Positions 16,099-25,500 of a DNA stretch of 64,000 nt are shown here, piece after piece. This stretch comes from Lewinella sp. LCG006 (GTDB lineage Bacteria; Bacteroidota; Bacteroidia; Chitinophagales; Saprospiraceae), in contig NZ_CP160680.1 of assembly GCF_040784935.1 (NCBI RefSeq), positions 4,372,501 to 4,436,500 on the forward strand, written 5' to 3'. The first letter of the stretch is position 1. Every line of letters begins with the position of its first letter. The notes under the pieces were generated by a model. The model worked only from the letters and a program-made list of their open reading frames with translations, made no database searches and had not been told where the DNA came from. Position numbers and translations under genes: made by a program.

Positions 16099-16386
16099 TA
16101 ACTAAAGGTTTTGTGTAAGAACAGGACAAGCAGGAAACACCTCTCTTTCTACTAAAGAAGCGATACTATTCCAATCGATGTACTTGTAACGTTAAGAAAT
16201 ACAATTCTCTGTATAAATCATTGAATTGTTAACCGAATAGATATGGGAAAAAGCCGATCTCGAAAAAAGATACTCCCTAAACTTCTGATTACCTTTGTGT
16301 ACTCCAAGCAATGAAGTTATCCAATCAAGTTGAAAGGCATCTGAAAGATTCCTTCCAACTGTTGTCGAAACCACCCCTTCCTACGT

Positions 16387-18570
16387 ATGCGAAGTACCAT
16401 TTCCTCGTTTTCGTTTGTCCTGCTTAGCCTGCTGCTGTTGGCTACACAATCCGGCTTTGGCCAAAACAGTCCGCAAGCGCGGCAAGCAGAAGACTTGTAC
16501 GAGCAAATCATGGCAGCCGATGGTTTCAATGAAGCCTTGGGCTACGAAATCCTGGGGGAGATTTATCCAGAATATGAGGTGCTGCAGCAGGCCGACCGCT
16601 TGTACGAGCAAGCCATGGCTAGTGATAACCCAGAGGAAATCACGCAGCTTGCCAGCCAATTAGCGAGGGGGCAGTATCGTCCGCTGCGCCAAATGCAAGC
16701 CCTTATTCAGCGGCTACGAAGCTTTCCTCCTTCGGATACCATTAATCGGATGTTGGCCGCCGTTTTATTGGATTACAATTACCTACAGGAGGGTGATCAA
16801 CCTTTGAGTGCTGAAGTATTTCAACTCCTTGGTGCTCCCGACTCGCTCCGTCTTGCCGATCCACTCGACTGGGCCGACCCAGGTTTGGCGCTCGAAGCGT
16901 TGCTGCGCAATTATCGTAGCCCTTTACCCGAGCATGCCGATCCAGTAACTTTAGAAAAACGCCTTACTGGGCTGCGTCACTGCCTTGAATTGCTGCATTT
17001 CCTCCGACGGGCACGTACTACCGAAGCCGATCGGCTAGCCTTGGCTGCTACTGTTCCTGCCCTGGCGCATCGCGCCATGGCTATCTGTTTACTGCTGCAC
17101 CAACAAACTCCTACAGCTGGATGGTGGGAAGAAGCCTTTTTGCTGGCCGAACAAGCCAAGTCTACTTTGCTATCTGACCAACTCCAGGGTTACACGGCCG
17201 ATCGTGGTGACCTTAATTGGCCGCCATTGGGCCAACAACTACGGCTGGCCCGGCAATTGGCGACCCAATCGGGTAGTTTTTTTGAGCAGCCCCAACGCTT
17301 GCGTGAACTTGTCGATCAGCAGCTGCCCCAACTCAGTGATTGGCCACCAGCACCATCCGTACAACTTTCGCTGGCCGCAGTGCAAGCGCAACTGCGCGAA
17401 CAGAAAACTTTGCTCATCAGCTATTTCTTGTTGGGAGACGAAGGCATCGTCTTTCACCTCGATGGTGAGCAAGTACAGATTGATCATTTTTATTGGAATA
17501 AGGAAACCCAAACAGCCCTGCAGCATTTTCAATCGGAGATGAATGGACAAGATTTTCTCCGGGAGCCTACTGCGGCTTACCAGCGCTATACCAAAGCTGC
17601 ATATTGGTTGTATGAAAACGTTTTGCTCCGTCCTGTACTCCGCCACCATCGGCAGTCTGCACCACAAAAACTGCTCTTGCTGCCCGATGGAGCACTTTGG
17701 GATCTACCGTTCAGTGCTTTACTCAGCCGTCAGGCGCCGGAAGGTGAGCCATCCTATAGCCCTGGGCAGCTGGATTACCTGGTTGAAGATTACGAGTTGA
17801 TCTCTGCTCCTTCTGCGCTTGCCTGGTTAGGTAAGAGCAACTCGGCTTTGCCTCTCCATGTAGCGGCTTTGGCTCCGGAATTTGATGGCAATGCGCTGGC
17901 TAATCGAGCCGCTTGTGTCAGCCCATTACCCGCCCTCCACCATAGTATGGAGGAGGTAGAGGCCATCATCAACCGCGTCAGCGGGCAGCTCTTTTTAGGC
18001 AACGATGCTCGGCTACAGGCACTTACGGGTAGCCGCGATAAATTTACGGTTTGGCACCTAGCCACCCATGCTTGTCGCAACCAGGATGATCCCAGCCTCT
18101 CGGCCTTGATCTTGCAAGACGGCAGTCTCACCGCCACCCAAATAGCTGACTTGCCGCTGCAATTGCAGTTGGTGGTACTAAGCGCTTGTGAAACACAGTC
18201 GGGTCCTTACCGCCCCGGTGAAGGGGTACTCAGCCTTGGCAGGGCTTTTCTACAAGGCGGAGCTCAGGCCCTCATCGGTAGCCTTTGGCCGGTTTCCGAT
18301 GCCGCTACGGCGGAACTCATGCCCCTTTTTTATGATGCGCTAGCGGCAGGCCAATCCAGTAGTGCCGCTTTACAGCAAGCCCAGCTCAGTTACCTCGCCC
18401 AACAAGATCGGCTCAGTGCCCACCCTCATTACTGGGCCAGCTTTGTCCTCGTTGGTCAGGATCAGCGATTTTCAAGGGGTAGCTGGACATCTTATGGTAG
18501 GTATGTGTTGGGAGGAATCTTTTTGGTTTTTCTTATCTTTGTACTCGTTCCTCGTAGGAGTACTCGCTAA
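16387..18570 (+). CDS. Exported, membrane-anchored CHAT-domain (caspase-like) protein
   Basis: This 727-residue protein has a signal peptide (about 1-26), a helical region (about 27-300) of the kind that precedes CHAT domains (AFLLAEQAKSTLLSDQLQ), then a CHAT domain (about 400-695). The catalytic pair is present: His561 in WHLATHACRN and Cys601 in VLSACETQSGP. The family motifs GEGVLSLGRAFLQGGAQALIGSLWPV and HPHYWASFVLVG follow. A single C-terminal membrane helix (about 706-722) ends in basic residues, so the CHAT domain should face the periplasm. CHAT domains are caspase/separase-like peptidases or degenerate scaffolds. Two exported genes follow on the same strand. The substrate is unknown. 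Confidence 0.88.
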   Translation: MRSTISSFSFVLLSLLLLATQSGFGQNSPQARQAEDLYEQIMAADGFNEALGYEILGEIYPEYEVLQQADRLYEQAMASDNPEEITQLASQLARGQYRPLRQMQALIQRLRSFPPSDTINRMLAAVLLDYNYLQEGDQPLSAEVFQLLGAPDSLRLADPLDWADPGLALEALLRNYRSPLPEHADPVTLEKRLTGLRHCLELLHFLRRARTTEADRLALAATVPALAHRAMAICLLLHQQTPTAGWWEEAFLLAEQAKSTLLSDQLQGYTADRGDLNWPPLGQQLRLARQLATQSGSFFEQPQRLRELVDQQLPQLSDWPPAPSVQLSLAAVQAQLREQKTLLISYFLLGDEGIVFHLDGEQVQIDHFYWNKETQTALQHFQSEMNGQDFLREPTAAYQRYTKAAYWLYENVLLRPVLRHHRQSAPQKLLLLPDGALWDLPFSALLSRQAPEGEPSYSPGQLDYLVEDYELISAPSALAWLGKSNSALPLHVAALAPEFDGNALANRAACVSPLPALHHSMEEVEAIINRVSGQLFLGNDARLQALTGSRDKFTVWHLATHACRNQDDPSLSALILQDGSLTATQIADLPLQLQLVVLSACETQSGPYRPGEGVLSLGRAFLQGGAQALIGSLWPVSDAATAELMPLFYDALAAGQSSSAALQQAQLSYLAQQDRLSAHPHYWASFVLVGQDQRFSRGSWTSYGRYVLGGIFLVFLIFVLVPRRSTR

Positions 18571-18589
18571 AGCTCGCGGTAGTGATAAC

Positions 18590-18713
18590 CGCGATCCCGA
18601 TTTGTCGGGAGAGCACCACCACGAATCCCGAGTATTCGGTATGAGTACCCTCGCGATCCCGATTTGTGGGGAGAGTACTACCATGAATCCCGAGTATTCG
18701 GGATGAGTACCCC
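18590..18713. repeat. Two-copy 62-bp tandem repeat after the CHAT gene
   Basis: Units starting at 18590 and 18652 share CGCGATCCCGATTTGT, GGGAGAGYACYACCA, GAATCCCGAGTATTCGG and ATGAGTACCC. Each holds small hairpins (CCCGA..TCGGG; CCCGAGTATTCGGG). A related but single arrangement lies at 62169-62320 between two ABC genes. It starts 20 nt after the CHAT stop and runs into a foldback element. Confidence 0.85.
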
Positions 18714-18729
18714 TACGAGCGCAGCGAGC

Positions 18730-18892
18730 TATACCCGGCACTAAGTGGTTTGGGAATATTATCGCAACGTCATTTTTTGCTCTGCCAAGGCGAAAAACGT
18801 AGGCGAAGCCTAAGCTTCGGCGAGGCTTTTTAACGCAGTCAGAGCAAAAAAGGACAAGTGAGAATGTCCCAGACCACTTAGTAACGGGTATA
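18730..18892. mobile_element. 163-bp foldback element, copy A (MITE-like)
   Basis: The unit begins TATACCCGGCACTAAGTGGT and ends with the near-complement ACCACTTAGTAACGGGTATA; inner arms TGGGAATATT and AATGTCCCA also pair. The core holds a second hairpin (TAGGCGAAGCCTA, AAGCTTCGGCGAGGC). A second copy of the same length lies at 43477-43639 with only a handful of substitutions. Both ends carry TATACCCG, so a TA target duplication next to TACCCG ends (as in IS630/mariner-type MITEs) is possible. It ends 27 nt before the next gene and could supply or block its promoter. Confidence 0.85.
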
Positions 18893-18919
18893 AAACAATT
18901 TTTAATAAACACATTCACC

Positions 18920-19738
18920 TTGTCCTCTTTCTTCTCCAGCCAGCGATTAATGTTGGTCGTGCTACTCCTGCTCGGATGCCAGCAGTTGGCCAGCTCGCAA
19001 TCACGGATTGGTGTCCTCAATTTTCGTTGTGGGGGACTACAGCCTACATTTAGAGATTATCTTCTAGGCCCAACGGGGGCTGATGCTTCAGATTGTAAAG
19101 CACTCCAGGATGCGGTGATGGCGGCACTTTATGCAGATGAGCGGGTGCAGTTGATCGCCCATTCCGAACAGGAAGCGGTAGCTGCTGAGCGGGATCTACA
19201 ACGCGACGAAGACTTTCTGGAAGGGTATGTGGTAGACCAGTGGGCGGTGCAAGGTGTTGAGTATTTTCTTACCGGTTATATTTCCATCAGTGGACAAAAA
19301 ATCAACCTGACGTTTCTCCGAGCAGCCGACCAAAGGCCTGTTATTCAGGAGGAGTTGTCCTTCAATGCGGGGCTTTTAAGCAAACCGGAAGATCGTAAGG
19401 CATTGGTGCTTACAGGGCTTCAGCGGATGCTTACCAAGTTGTTTCCAGCAGAAATACCACTGGTGAAAGTGCTCAGTGGTTCTAAGAGCAAAGCGCGAAC
19501 GATCCTCATTGCGGGAGGTACCAAGCAAGGCTTTCGTCGTCATCAGGAATTGTCGGTAAAGACCATGGTCATAGAAAACAATCAGGGCGAAGTTCGGACA
19601 CGCGCCGTTCGCATTGCCAGTATTGTTGTGGAAGAGGTGGAGAGTGAGCATTTTAGTCGCTGCGTGATCATGTCTGGTGGTCGGGAAATCCGCGAAGCAC
19701 TGGATAATGGGCAGGAGGTGTTTGTTGAGGTATTGTAG
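18920..19738 (+). CDS. Exported CsgG/FlgT-like protein paired with the CHAT gene
   Basis: This protein of ~272 residues has a signal peptide (ending ASSQ) from a TTG start at 18920; an ATG at 18950 would shorten the signal. The N-terminal half resembles a CsgG/LpoB-type fold (RIGVLNFRC near the mature start, DAVMAALYADERVQLI, then QGVEYFLTGYISISG). The C-terminal ~110 residues match the end of the 20054-20995 protein: FP..I.L..VLSG.K, G..QG, and GG.E...AL..G..VF. The roles of CsgG-like proteins range from secretion pores to lipoprotein activators; none can be assigned here. A foldback repeat sits right upstream. Confidence 0.7.
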   Translation: MSSFFSSQRLMLVVLLLLGCQQLASSQSRIGVLNFRCGGLQPTFRDYLLGPTGADASDCKALQDAVMAALYADERVQLIAHSEQEAVAAERDLQRDEDFLEGYVVDQWAVQGVEYFLTGYISISGQKINLTFLRAADQRPVIQEELSFNAGLLSKPEDRKALVLTGLQRMLTKLFPAEIPLVKVLSGSKSKARTILIAGGTKQGFRRHQELSVKTMVIENNQGEVRTRAVRIASIVVEEVESEHFSRCVIMSGGREIREALDNGQEVFVEVL

Positions 19739-19782
19739 CGTACGGAGGGAATCAGAGGACGCTTTCAGGATGCTCCAAATAA

Positions 19783-19999
19783 TAGAGTTGTTCTGCTGGG
19801 GGCTGTTTTAGCGAAAGCGCTAAAATTTTCTTCTGGGCAAGGCAGATTTTGCAGCCGAACCTGCCTGCAAGGCCAGCTTGCTGGCAGGCAGGTGCGGGCA
19901 CCACGTAGTAGCCGCGAAGCGAATTCGGCGAAAAATCTAACGCAGCTCAGGATAAAATTTTTCGCTTGCAGCAAAACTTGTCCCAGCAGAACAACTCTA
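19783..19999. repeat. Foldback repeat (217 bp) with 18-bp arms
   Basis: TAGAGTTGTTCTGCTGGG (19783-19800) is the exact complement of 19982-19999. Nested inside are TTTAGCG-AAAG-CGCTAAA and the CCTGCCTGC / GCAGGCAGG hairpin. The core segment GCTAAAATTTTCT recurs in the 41.9-kb foldback repeat, but the outer arms differ. No coding capacity is credible. Confidence 0.75.
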
Positions 20000-20004
20000 A
20001 TAAG

Positions 20005-20039
20005 TGACGGATCAAAAATGGAATAAGTTATTTCCGTCA
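20005..20039. repeat. Short hairpin, deletion derivative of the 41.9-kb repeat
   Basis: TGACGGATCAAAAATGG joined to AATAAGTTATTTCCGTCA makes a short hairpin. Both halves match the left and right ends of the 152-bp element at 41846-41997, including the ATTACT that follows, so this looks like the same element with its middle removed. It ends 14 nt before the next start codon. Confidence 0.7.
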
Positions 20040-20053
20040 AATTACTAAGTAGA

Positions 20054-20995
20054 ATGGTTAGATCATCGTTAATTTTCCTTTGCTGTTTCCTGATGTCAAG
20101 GTGGGTATCCGGCCAGGACAACCAGTTGCTGGACACCTTCAGCAGGGATAAAATTCCGGTACTGGTGGAACCAATGCTCTTTCCTGGCGATGTGCCGAGG
20201 GGTGTGGTAGATAGGGTTCAGCAAATTGCTTTTCTTTCCTTGGAACGCCATTGGCACTACCAGGTCATCAATCATTCCCAGAAGGAAAACAAAGGGGAAA
20301 TTGATCCTGAATACATTTTTCAGCTTAGCATGGATCCACTGGTGGATGATTTGAGCCAGAGCGACGGGGTAGATTCTCTGGGGAGACTTACCCGCACCAA
20401 CTACTCGCTCGCCGGAGGGCTTAGTTTCAATTTGCGGGTCACCAATATTGTCACTGGTGAGCTTAAATACAGCCGCGAAGTGAAATGCGTTGCGCGTGCT
20501 CATGGTCGTAAGAATTTCCAGGCGCGGAATTTCGTCTTTGACTACGGAAGAAACCCCGACTGGAAATTCGTCAAAACGTATCCATTCCCCAGTTCTCCGC
20601 AGGAGGAAGCTGCGATTATTCAGGAACAAAAAAACAAACTTCTACTAGACGCTTTGGACGCTTTTCCCGGTGTTTGGAACAAAGCTCTTTCCGAGATTTT
20701 TCCCTGCCCCATTCACTTGACGGAGGTACTGGCAGGTAAGAAGAAAAAACCAGCCCAGATCAAAATCGACGCTGGTGAGGATCAAGGCATCAGCAAAGGT
20801 AGCCCACTTGAACTCTATACCTACAATGTGTACCAAGCGATGGGCCAAACCTTTGTCAGGGAACAAAAACTGGCGACTTTCTATCCTACCGAAATTTACG
20901 AGCACCAAACCAATGGTTATATCTACGGTGGCCGCAAGGAAGTAGGCCAAGCACTGGAACAGGGAAAGACCGTCTTTTTAAGGTTTAAGGACTAG
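20054..20995 (+). CDS. Exported protein, C-terminal paralogue of the 18920 gene product
   Basis: This 313-residue protein has a signal peptide (about 1-20, ending VSGQ). Its N-terminal part has a CsgG/LpoB-like look (RVQQIAFLSLERHWHYQVI, then GGLSFNLRVTNIVTGELKYS). The last ~105 residues align with the neighbouring protein at 18920-19738: IFPCPIHLTEVLAGKKKK, GEDQGISKG, REQKLATF, and GGRKEVGQALEQGKTVFL. It carries the extra basic KKKK. It is encoded downstream of the CHAT gene and its paralogue with the same orientation, so the three probably act together in the periplasm or at the outer membrane. Function unknown. Confidence 0.7.
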   Translation: MVRSSLIFLCCFLMSRWVSGQDNQLLDTFSRDKIPVLVEPMLFPGDVPRGVVDRVQQIAFLSLERHWHYQVINHSQKENKGEIDPEYIFQLSMDPLVDDLSQSDGVDSLGRLTRTNYSLAGGLSFNLRVTNIVTGELKYSREVKCVARAHGRKNFQARNFVFDYGRNPDWKFVKTYPFPSSPQEEAAIIQEQKNKLLLDALDAFPGVWNKALSEIFPCPIHLTEVLAGKKKKPAQIKIDAGEDQGISKGSPLELYTYNVYQAMGQTFVREQKLATFYPTEIYEHQTNGYIYGGRKEVGQALEQGKTVFLRFKD

Positions 20996-21045
20996 GCCGT
21001 ACTTCGTTGAAGAGGTTTATCTCTCCTTATCTTGATACACGATGA

Positions 21046-21079
21046 TAAAAAAAAGGTCGCCCCGCTCAGCGAGGCGACA
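21046..21079 (-). terminator. Rho-independent terminator of the susCD transcript
   Basis: Read on the minus strand, GTCGCC pairs with GGCGAC around an inner CGCTGAGCG hairpin and is followed by eight T. It lies about 65 nt after the susD-like stop. Confidence 0.85.
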
Positions 21080-21143
21080 TCCTATTCACCATATGCCATT
21101 ACTTGGCACAAAACATACTTCTTTCGTGTGATTTATCTACACG

Positions 21144-22571
21144 TTAATCACCATCCCACCAAACTTTGGAGGTGAGGGTAACGCCTGCTGGTACATTGGC
21201 AGCGTTGTTGTTCACTTCGGTGTCGGTGTAGATCATCCGGGTAGGGATTTGATTGTAGTCGGCATTCTGTGCTGGTTGAAGATCATCGGGAAAGCCCGTT
21301 CGACGAAAGTCGTTGTAAGCTTCAAAGGAACTTAAGAGAAATCCTGCGATGTACTTCTGTTCGATTAAATCCCCAAGCTCAGTGAGTGGGTTGGCGGCCA
21401 GATAGTCGTCGATTTCGCTGCTGGTGATCACCGTTTCAAACTCTCCATTTCCTGATAATTGCTCCATGTGGGTACGAATAGCCAATTCATAGGTCGTGGC
21501 AGCTTCGGCCGTCTGGCTTGTTCGCCACTGGGCTTCGGCTTTGATGAAAAGCTGTTCTACGTAGGTCATCATCGGAATATCAAGATCGGCATCCAGGTAA
21601 TAGGCGCCGATGTTGGAAATTTCAGCTAGCGTCTGGGTTGGAACACCGCCGTTGGCATGCCCCAGGTAGATGCCGTCGGTGCCATTTACATCAGCCATGA
21701 TGGGTAAACGAGGATCATTAAGCCCCTGAAGTTTACTTACAAAGAAATTGCTCATCTGCATAGTATTGGCAAATTTAGCGACCCACTGGTTCCATGGTGC
21801 TTCTTGCCCCGGATCATCATTGTACTCAAAGCGGGCTTCCTCCGCTGGGCTCGTCATGGCTTTGTCCAGCGCGGCCAGCGCCAAGTTCGACAAGTTTTGA
21901 TCGTCAGCACCAGGCGCATTCGTCAAGCGCATATAATACCGAGCCTTCAGCGCGTAGGCAAAGCGAATCCAGGCCGCAGGATCACCGCCAAGCAGTAAAT
22001 CGCCACCACCGATAGAAATGGGACTTTCCTTACCCAGGGCAGCGATTCCCTCGTCCAGTATTTGCTGGATACCTTCGTAGACCGTCGATTGATCATCAAA
22101 GGCCGGTTTGCCATTGTTTTCCCGTAGCAGCGCTTCCGTAAACGGAATGTCTCCCCACCAATCGGTCAACAGAGCGTAGTTGTGAGCCATCAAAATCTTG
22201 GCTACGCCAACGTGATGTTCCTGACCAACTTCTTCGCCCAATTCAATCATTTTCTTGGCGTTAATTAAGACACTGGCGTAGGAAGAAAAAGCCCATTCAT
22301 TGTTACAATCCGAGGTGTTAACCCGGTAAGTGTCGTTGGAGGGTGCTGTCGTATTGTTGGCAATGTGCTGCATCCATTGGGCACCGTAGCGGCTCCAATT
22401 GCCTCCCCCCACGAGGTTGTAGGCGGTGGTGGCGGTCATGTCTGCCAGCAGTAAATCCAGATCACCCGGATTTTCAGGTTGGTTGGGGTTAGTATTGATA
22501 TCGAGGTAATCGTCACAAGCTACCAGGGACAAACCCAGCGCGAGGAGGAAGAGAAATTTTAGCTGTTTCAT
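21144..22571 (-). CDS. SusD/RagB-like nutrient-binding lipoprotein
   Basis: This 475-residue lipoprotein (lipobox LVAC, Cys19, followed by acidic DDYLDINTNPNQP) has the SusD-like_2 pattern: LLLADMTATTAYNLV, an early helix with GAQWMQHIANN, LTDWWGDIPFTEALL, AWIRFAYALKARYYMRL, and a C-terminal YNDFRRTGFPD segment. SusD proteins form the surface lid on a SusC transporter and bind the ligand. It lies 10 nt after the SusC gene. No glycoside hydrolase or peptidase neighbours reveal the substrate. Confidence 0.93.
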   Translation of the reverse strand: MKQLKFLFLLALGLSLVACDDYLDINTNPNQPENPGDLDLLLADMTATTAYNLVGGGNWSRYGAQWMQHIANNTTAPSNDTYRVNTSDCNNEWAFSSYASVLINAKKMIELGEEVGQEHHVGVAKILMAHNYALLTDWWGDIPFTEALLRENNGKPAFDDQSTVYEGIQQILDEGIAALGKESPISIGGGDLLLGGDPAAWIRFAYALKARYYMRLTNAPGADDQNLSNLALAALDKAMTSPAEEARFEYNDDPGQEAPWNQWVAKFANTMQMSNFFVSKLQGLNDPRLPIMADVNGTDGIYLGHANGGVPTQTLAEISNIGAYYLDADLDIPMMTYVEQLFIKAEAQWRTSQTAEAATTYELAIRTHMEQLSGNGEFETVITSSEIDDYLAANPLTELGDLIEQKYIAGFLLSSFEAYNDFRRTGFPDDLQPAQNADYNQIPTRMIYTDTEVNNNAANVPAGVTLTSKVWWDGD

Positions 22572-22581
22572 TGTTCTTGTT

Positions 22582-25500
22582 TTAGAAGGTTACGTTCAGT
22601 GCTACGTTATAGCCCACGGTACCCGGCGTGATGAAATTGTAAAAACCTTGCCCGTTGGCCGAACCGTAGAGGCTGGATTCTGGATCAGCACCCGTAAAAT
22701 TGGGCGCATTGAGGTAGAGGTTTCTACCCGTAAATGCGATGTTCAAGTCATCAATCAATGTCTTGCCTAGCAGTGATTTAGGTAAACTGTAAGACAAGGT
22801 CACCTCGCGCAAACGAACGAAACTGCCGTCCTCTACCAGGTCTTCCATGGCCCGGCCGAAGTTTACGCGCCAGTAATTTTCATCGTAAGGCACTTCAATA
22901 TTATTGGGGGAACCATCCGCCAATACACCGTTGGGGAAAACGAAGGAATTTTCCCCGGTACGATCTTCGGTTTGCTTGGTGACGCCGTAGAAATTGAGAT
23001 AGAAATTGTCCAGGTTAAGAATGTCTCCACCCTGGCGGATGTCCAGCAAGCCGAAGAGGGAGAATTTTCCTGTTTTCTCGTTGCCAAAATGGAACGTCGT
23101 ACGAAGACCCGCAAACCAATCGGGCTGGGTATTCCCAATCACACCTAGGTTAGCAGCAGCACGTAAAGGCAGTCCGTAAGTGCCCGAATTGGGGTCACTA
23201 TCAATCAATACCTGCCCGGCATCATTGCGCTCATATTGAGAACCCCAGATCACTCCGTAGCCCTGATCGCGGACAATGTAAATTCCAGGATTGGTGAATC
23301 CACCCAGACGAATATTATCCACGCCATCCGTAAGGGAAATGACGCGATTGGTGTTTTTGGTAAAAGTGCCGCCAATGTCCCATTGGAAGAAATTGGTTTT
23401 TATGGGAGTCACTTCTAGAAGGAATTCTACGCCTTCATTCTGCATAGAACCTGCGTTGACCAGTCGGGATACTGCTCCCGAAGATCCGGCGACTGGTGCC
23501 TGGAAAATTTGGTCGTTGGTCGTACGGTCGTAGTAAGTGCCTTCCACATGGATTCTGCTGTTGAAGAAATAAGCTTCCACCCCAAATTCAATTTCCTCAG
23601 TTTGCTCAGGTTTCAGTTCAGGATTGCCGATGATATTGCTGATGGTAAAACCATTGGTACCATTGAAAGGAAAGAGAATACTTCCCCGCTGGCCATCACC
23701 AATACTTGATTGTGCATACAGGTTGGTCTGGGTAGCGTAAACGGGTGCATCATTGCCCACCTGGGCATAGCCCGCACGTACTTTGAGGAAGGATAGCACT
23801 TTGTTGCCTTGCAAACCAGGGATGGCATCGGTAAGCACAAAACTACCTGACACACTGGGGTAGAAATAGCTGCGATTGTCCTTGGGTAGGGTACTCGACC
23901 AGTCGTTACGGCCCGTCAAGGTAAGATAAAGGAAGCTCTTGTAACCAATGGTCGCCGAAGCGTAAGCCCCAATTAGCCGCCGCTGGCTATTGCTCTGGCT
24001 GGTGGTGATAGTGGCGGCATTCGACAGGTCAAAGAAGTTGGGCACGGCCAGGTTGACGCCTTGCGTGAAAATTCGGTCAGTGGCTCGGTCATTGATTTGA
24101 TTGCCCACCAACACATCCAGGTTGATGTCATTGAACTGGCGGTTGTAGTTGAGCGTGATATCGTTATTGAATTGGCGGCTATTGATATTGTCTTCGTAAA
24201 TCCGCCCCGTGGGGAAGGTCCCAATCGTTCCGATCACTTCGCGGTACAGTCGTCGATCAAAGTATACATCAGCACCGAAGCGGTTGGTGAGGCGCAAGCC
24301 GTCCATCAACTCGTAGCTGAGGCTGAAATTAGGCAAGAAACGATTGACGTTACTGGTGAGTCGATTATTGTCGACGGTAAAGTAGGGGTTGTTTCTAGCC
24401 GTACGGAAAAGACGCTGGGTACCATCCTCATTGAGGTAATCTTGCGGGTTGTCGCCCTGAAGGTTATAGGTAATGGGCGCTGCGTACACTGTCCACATGT
24501 AGGATTGCCGGCCATTTCCTTCGGTGACCGTGGTAACATCGGTATTGGTATAGGTAATCCCCGCGCCAATTCGGAGTCGGTCACTCAATTGGGTATTGAA
24601 CTTGGCTAGCAAGCTATGGCGATCCATGTCGTTGTTGCGAACGATACCTTCCTCAATACGATTGGCATAAGAGAGATAATAATCGCTGGTAGCGTTTCCT
24701 CCAGAAATCGATAATGCATTGTCGAAATTTGATCCTTGGCGGAAGAAATCTTCGGCATTGTTGTAGACGGTGACGGGGTTGCCATTGGGGTCGTAATTTC
24801 CATCTGCATCCACGCGCAGAGTATCTACAAGAGGGCCCCAGCTGGTAGCAATCTGTTGTGCAGGGTCAGCACCATTAAAGTAAGTACCATTAAGTCCTTG
24901 TGCGTACTTGTTTTGCAACTCCGGCAACCTTGCTTCGCTGAAGCCATAGTTGGAGCTGAAAGTAATTTTGGGCTTACTTCCCTGGCTACCACTTTTGGTG
25001 GTAATAAGCACGACGCCATTGGCCGCGCGCGAACCGTACAAGGCGGTAGCTGCTGCCCCTTTCAGGATAGTCATGGTCTCTACATTGTTAGGGTCAATGT
25101 CTACGGCACGGTTGGTCGTTCCACCAAAAAACAAGGGAGAATCACCGTTGCCGCCACCATTAGCATCGTTTTGGCCACCACCAAAAATTTGGGAATTGTC
25201 GACGGGTACACCATCAATCACAAAAAGGGGTTGGTTGTCTCCCAGGAAAGAAGAGTTGCCGCGGATGATGATTCGTGCCGATGATCCGGCCTGCCCTCCT
25301 GAAGAAGTAGTTTGAACACCCGATACCCTGCCGCCGATGGCGTTGATAATGTTGGTTTCTCGGTTCTGGGCCAGGGCATCGCCCCCAACTTCTTCAACCG
25401 CATAAGTAAGCGCTTTTCGCTCTCGTTCAATCCCGAGCGCGGTGACCACTGCTGTTTCCAGCGTAATGCCTTCTGATAAGACAATATCCATTACCGTACT

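Noticed and set aside
19765-20136. 123-codon minus-strand frame with a peptide like that at 41.9 kb
   Set aside because: It spans two hairpin repeats and overlaps the start of a better supported plus-strand gene.
16387-20995. Gasdermin or type III-E CRISPR-linked caspase system
   Set aside because: No gasdermin-like gene, effector or CRISPR component is present; the CHAT protein is exported, unlike those cytoplasmic systems.
24061-25315. Long plus-strand frames opposite the SusC gene
   Set aside because: They are shadows of the strongly supported SusC reading frame and show no independent domain or start context.
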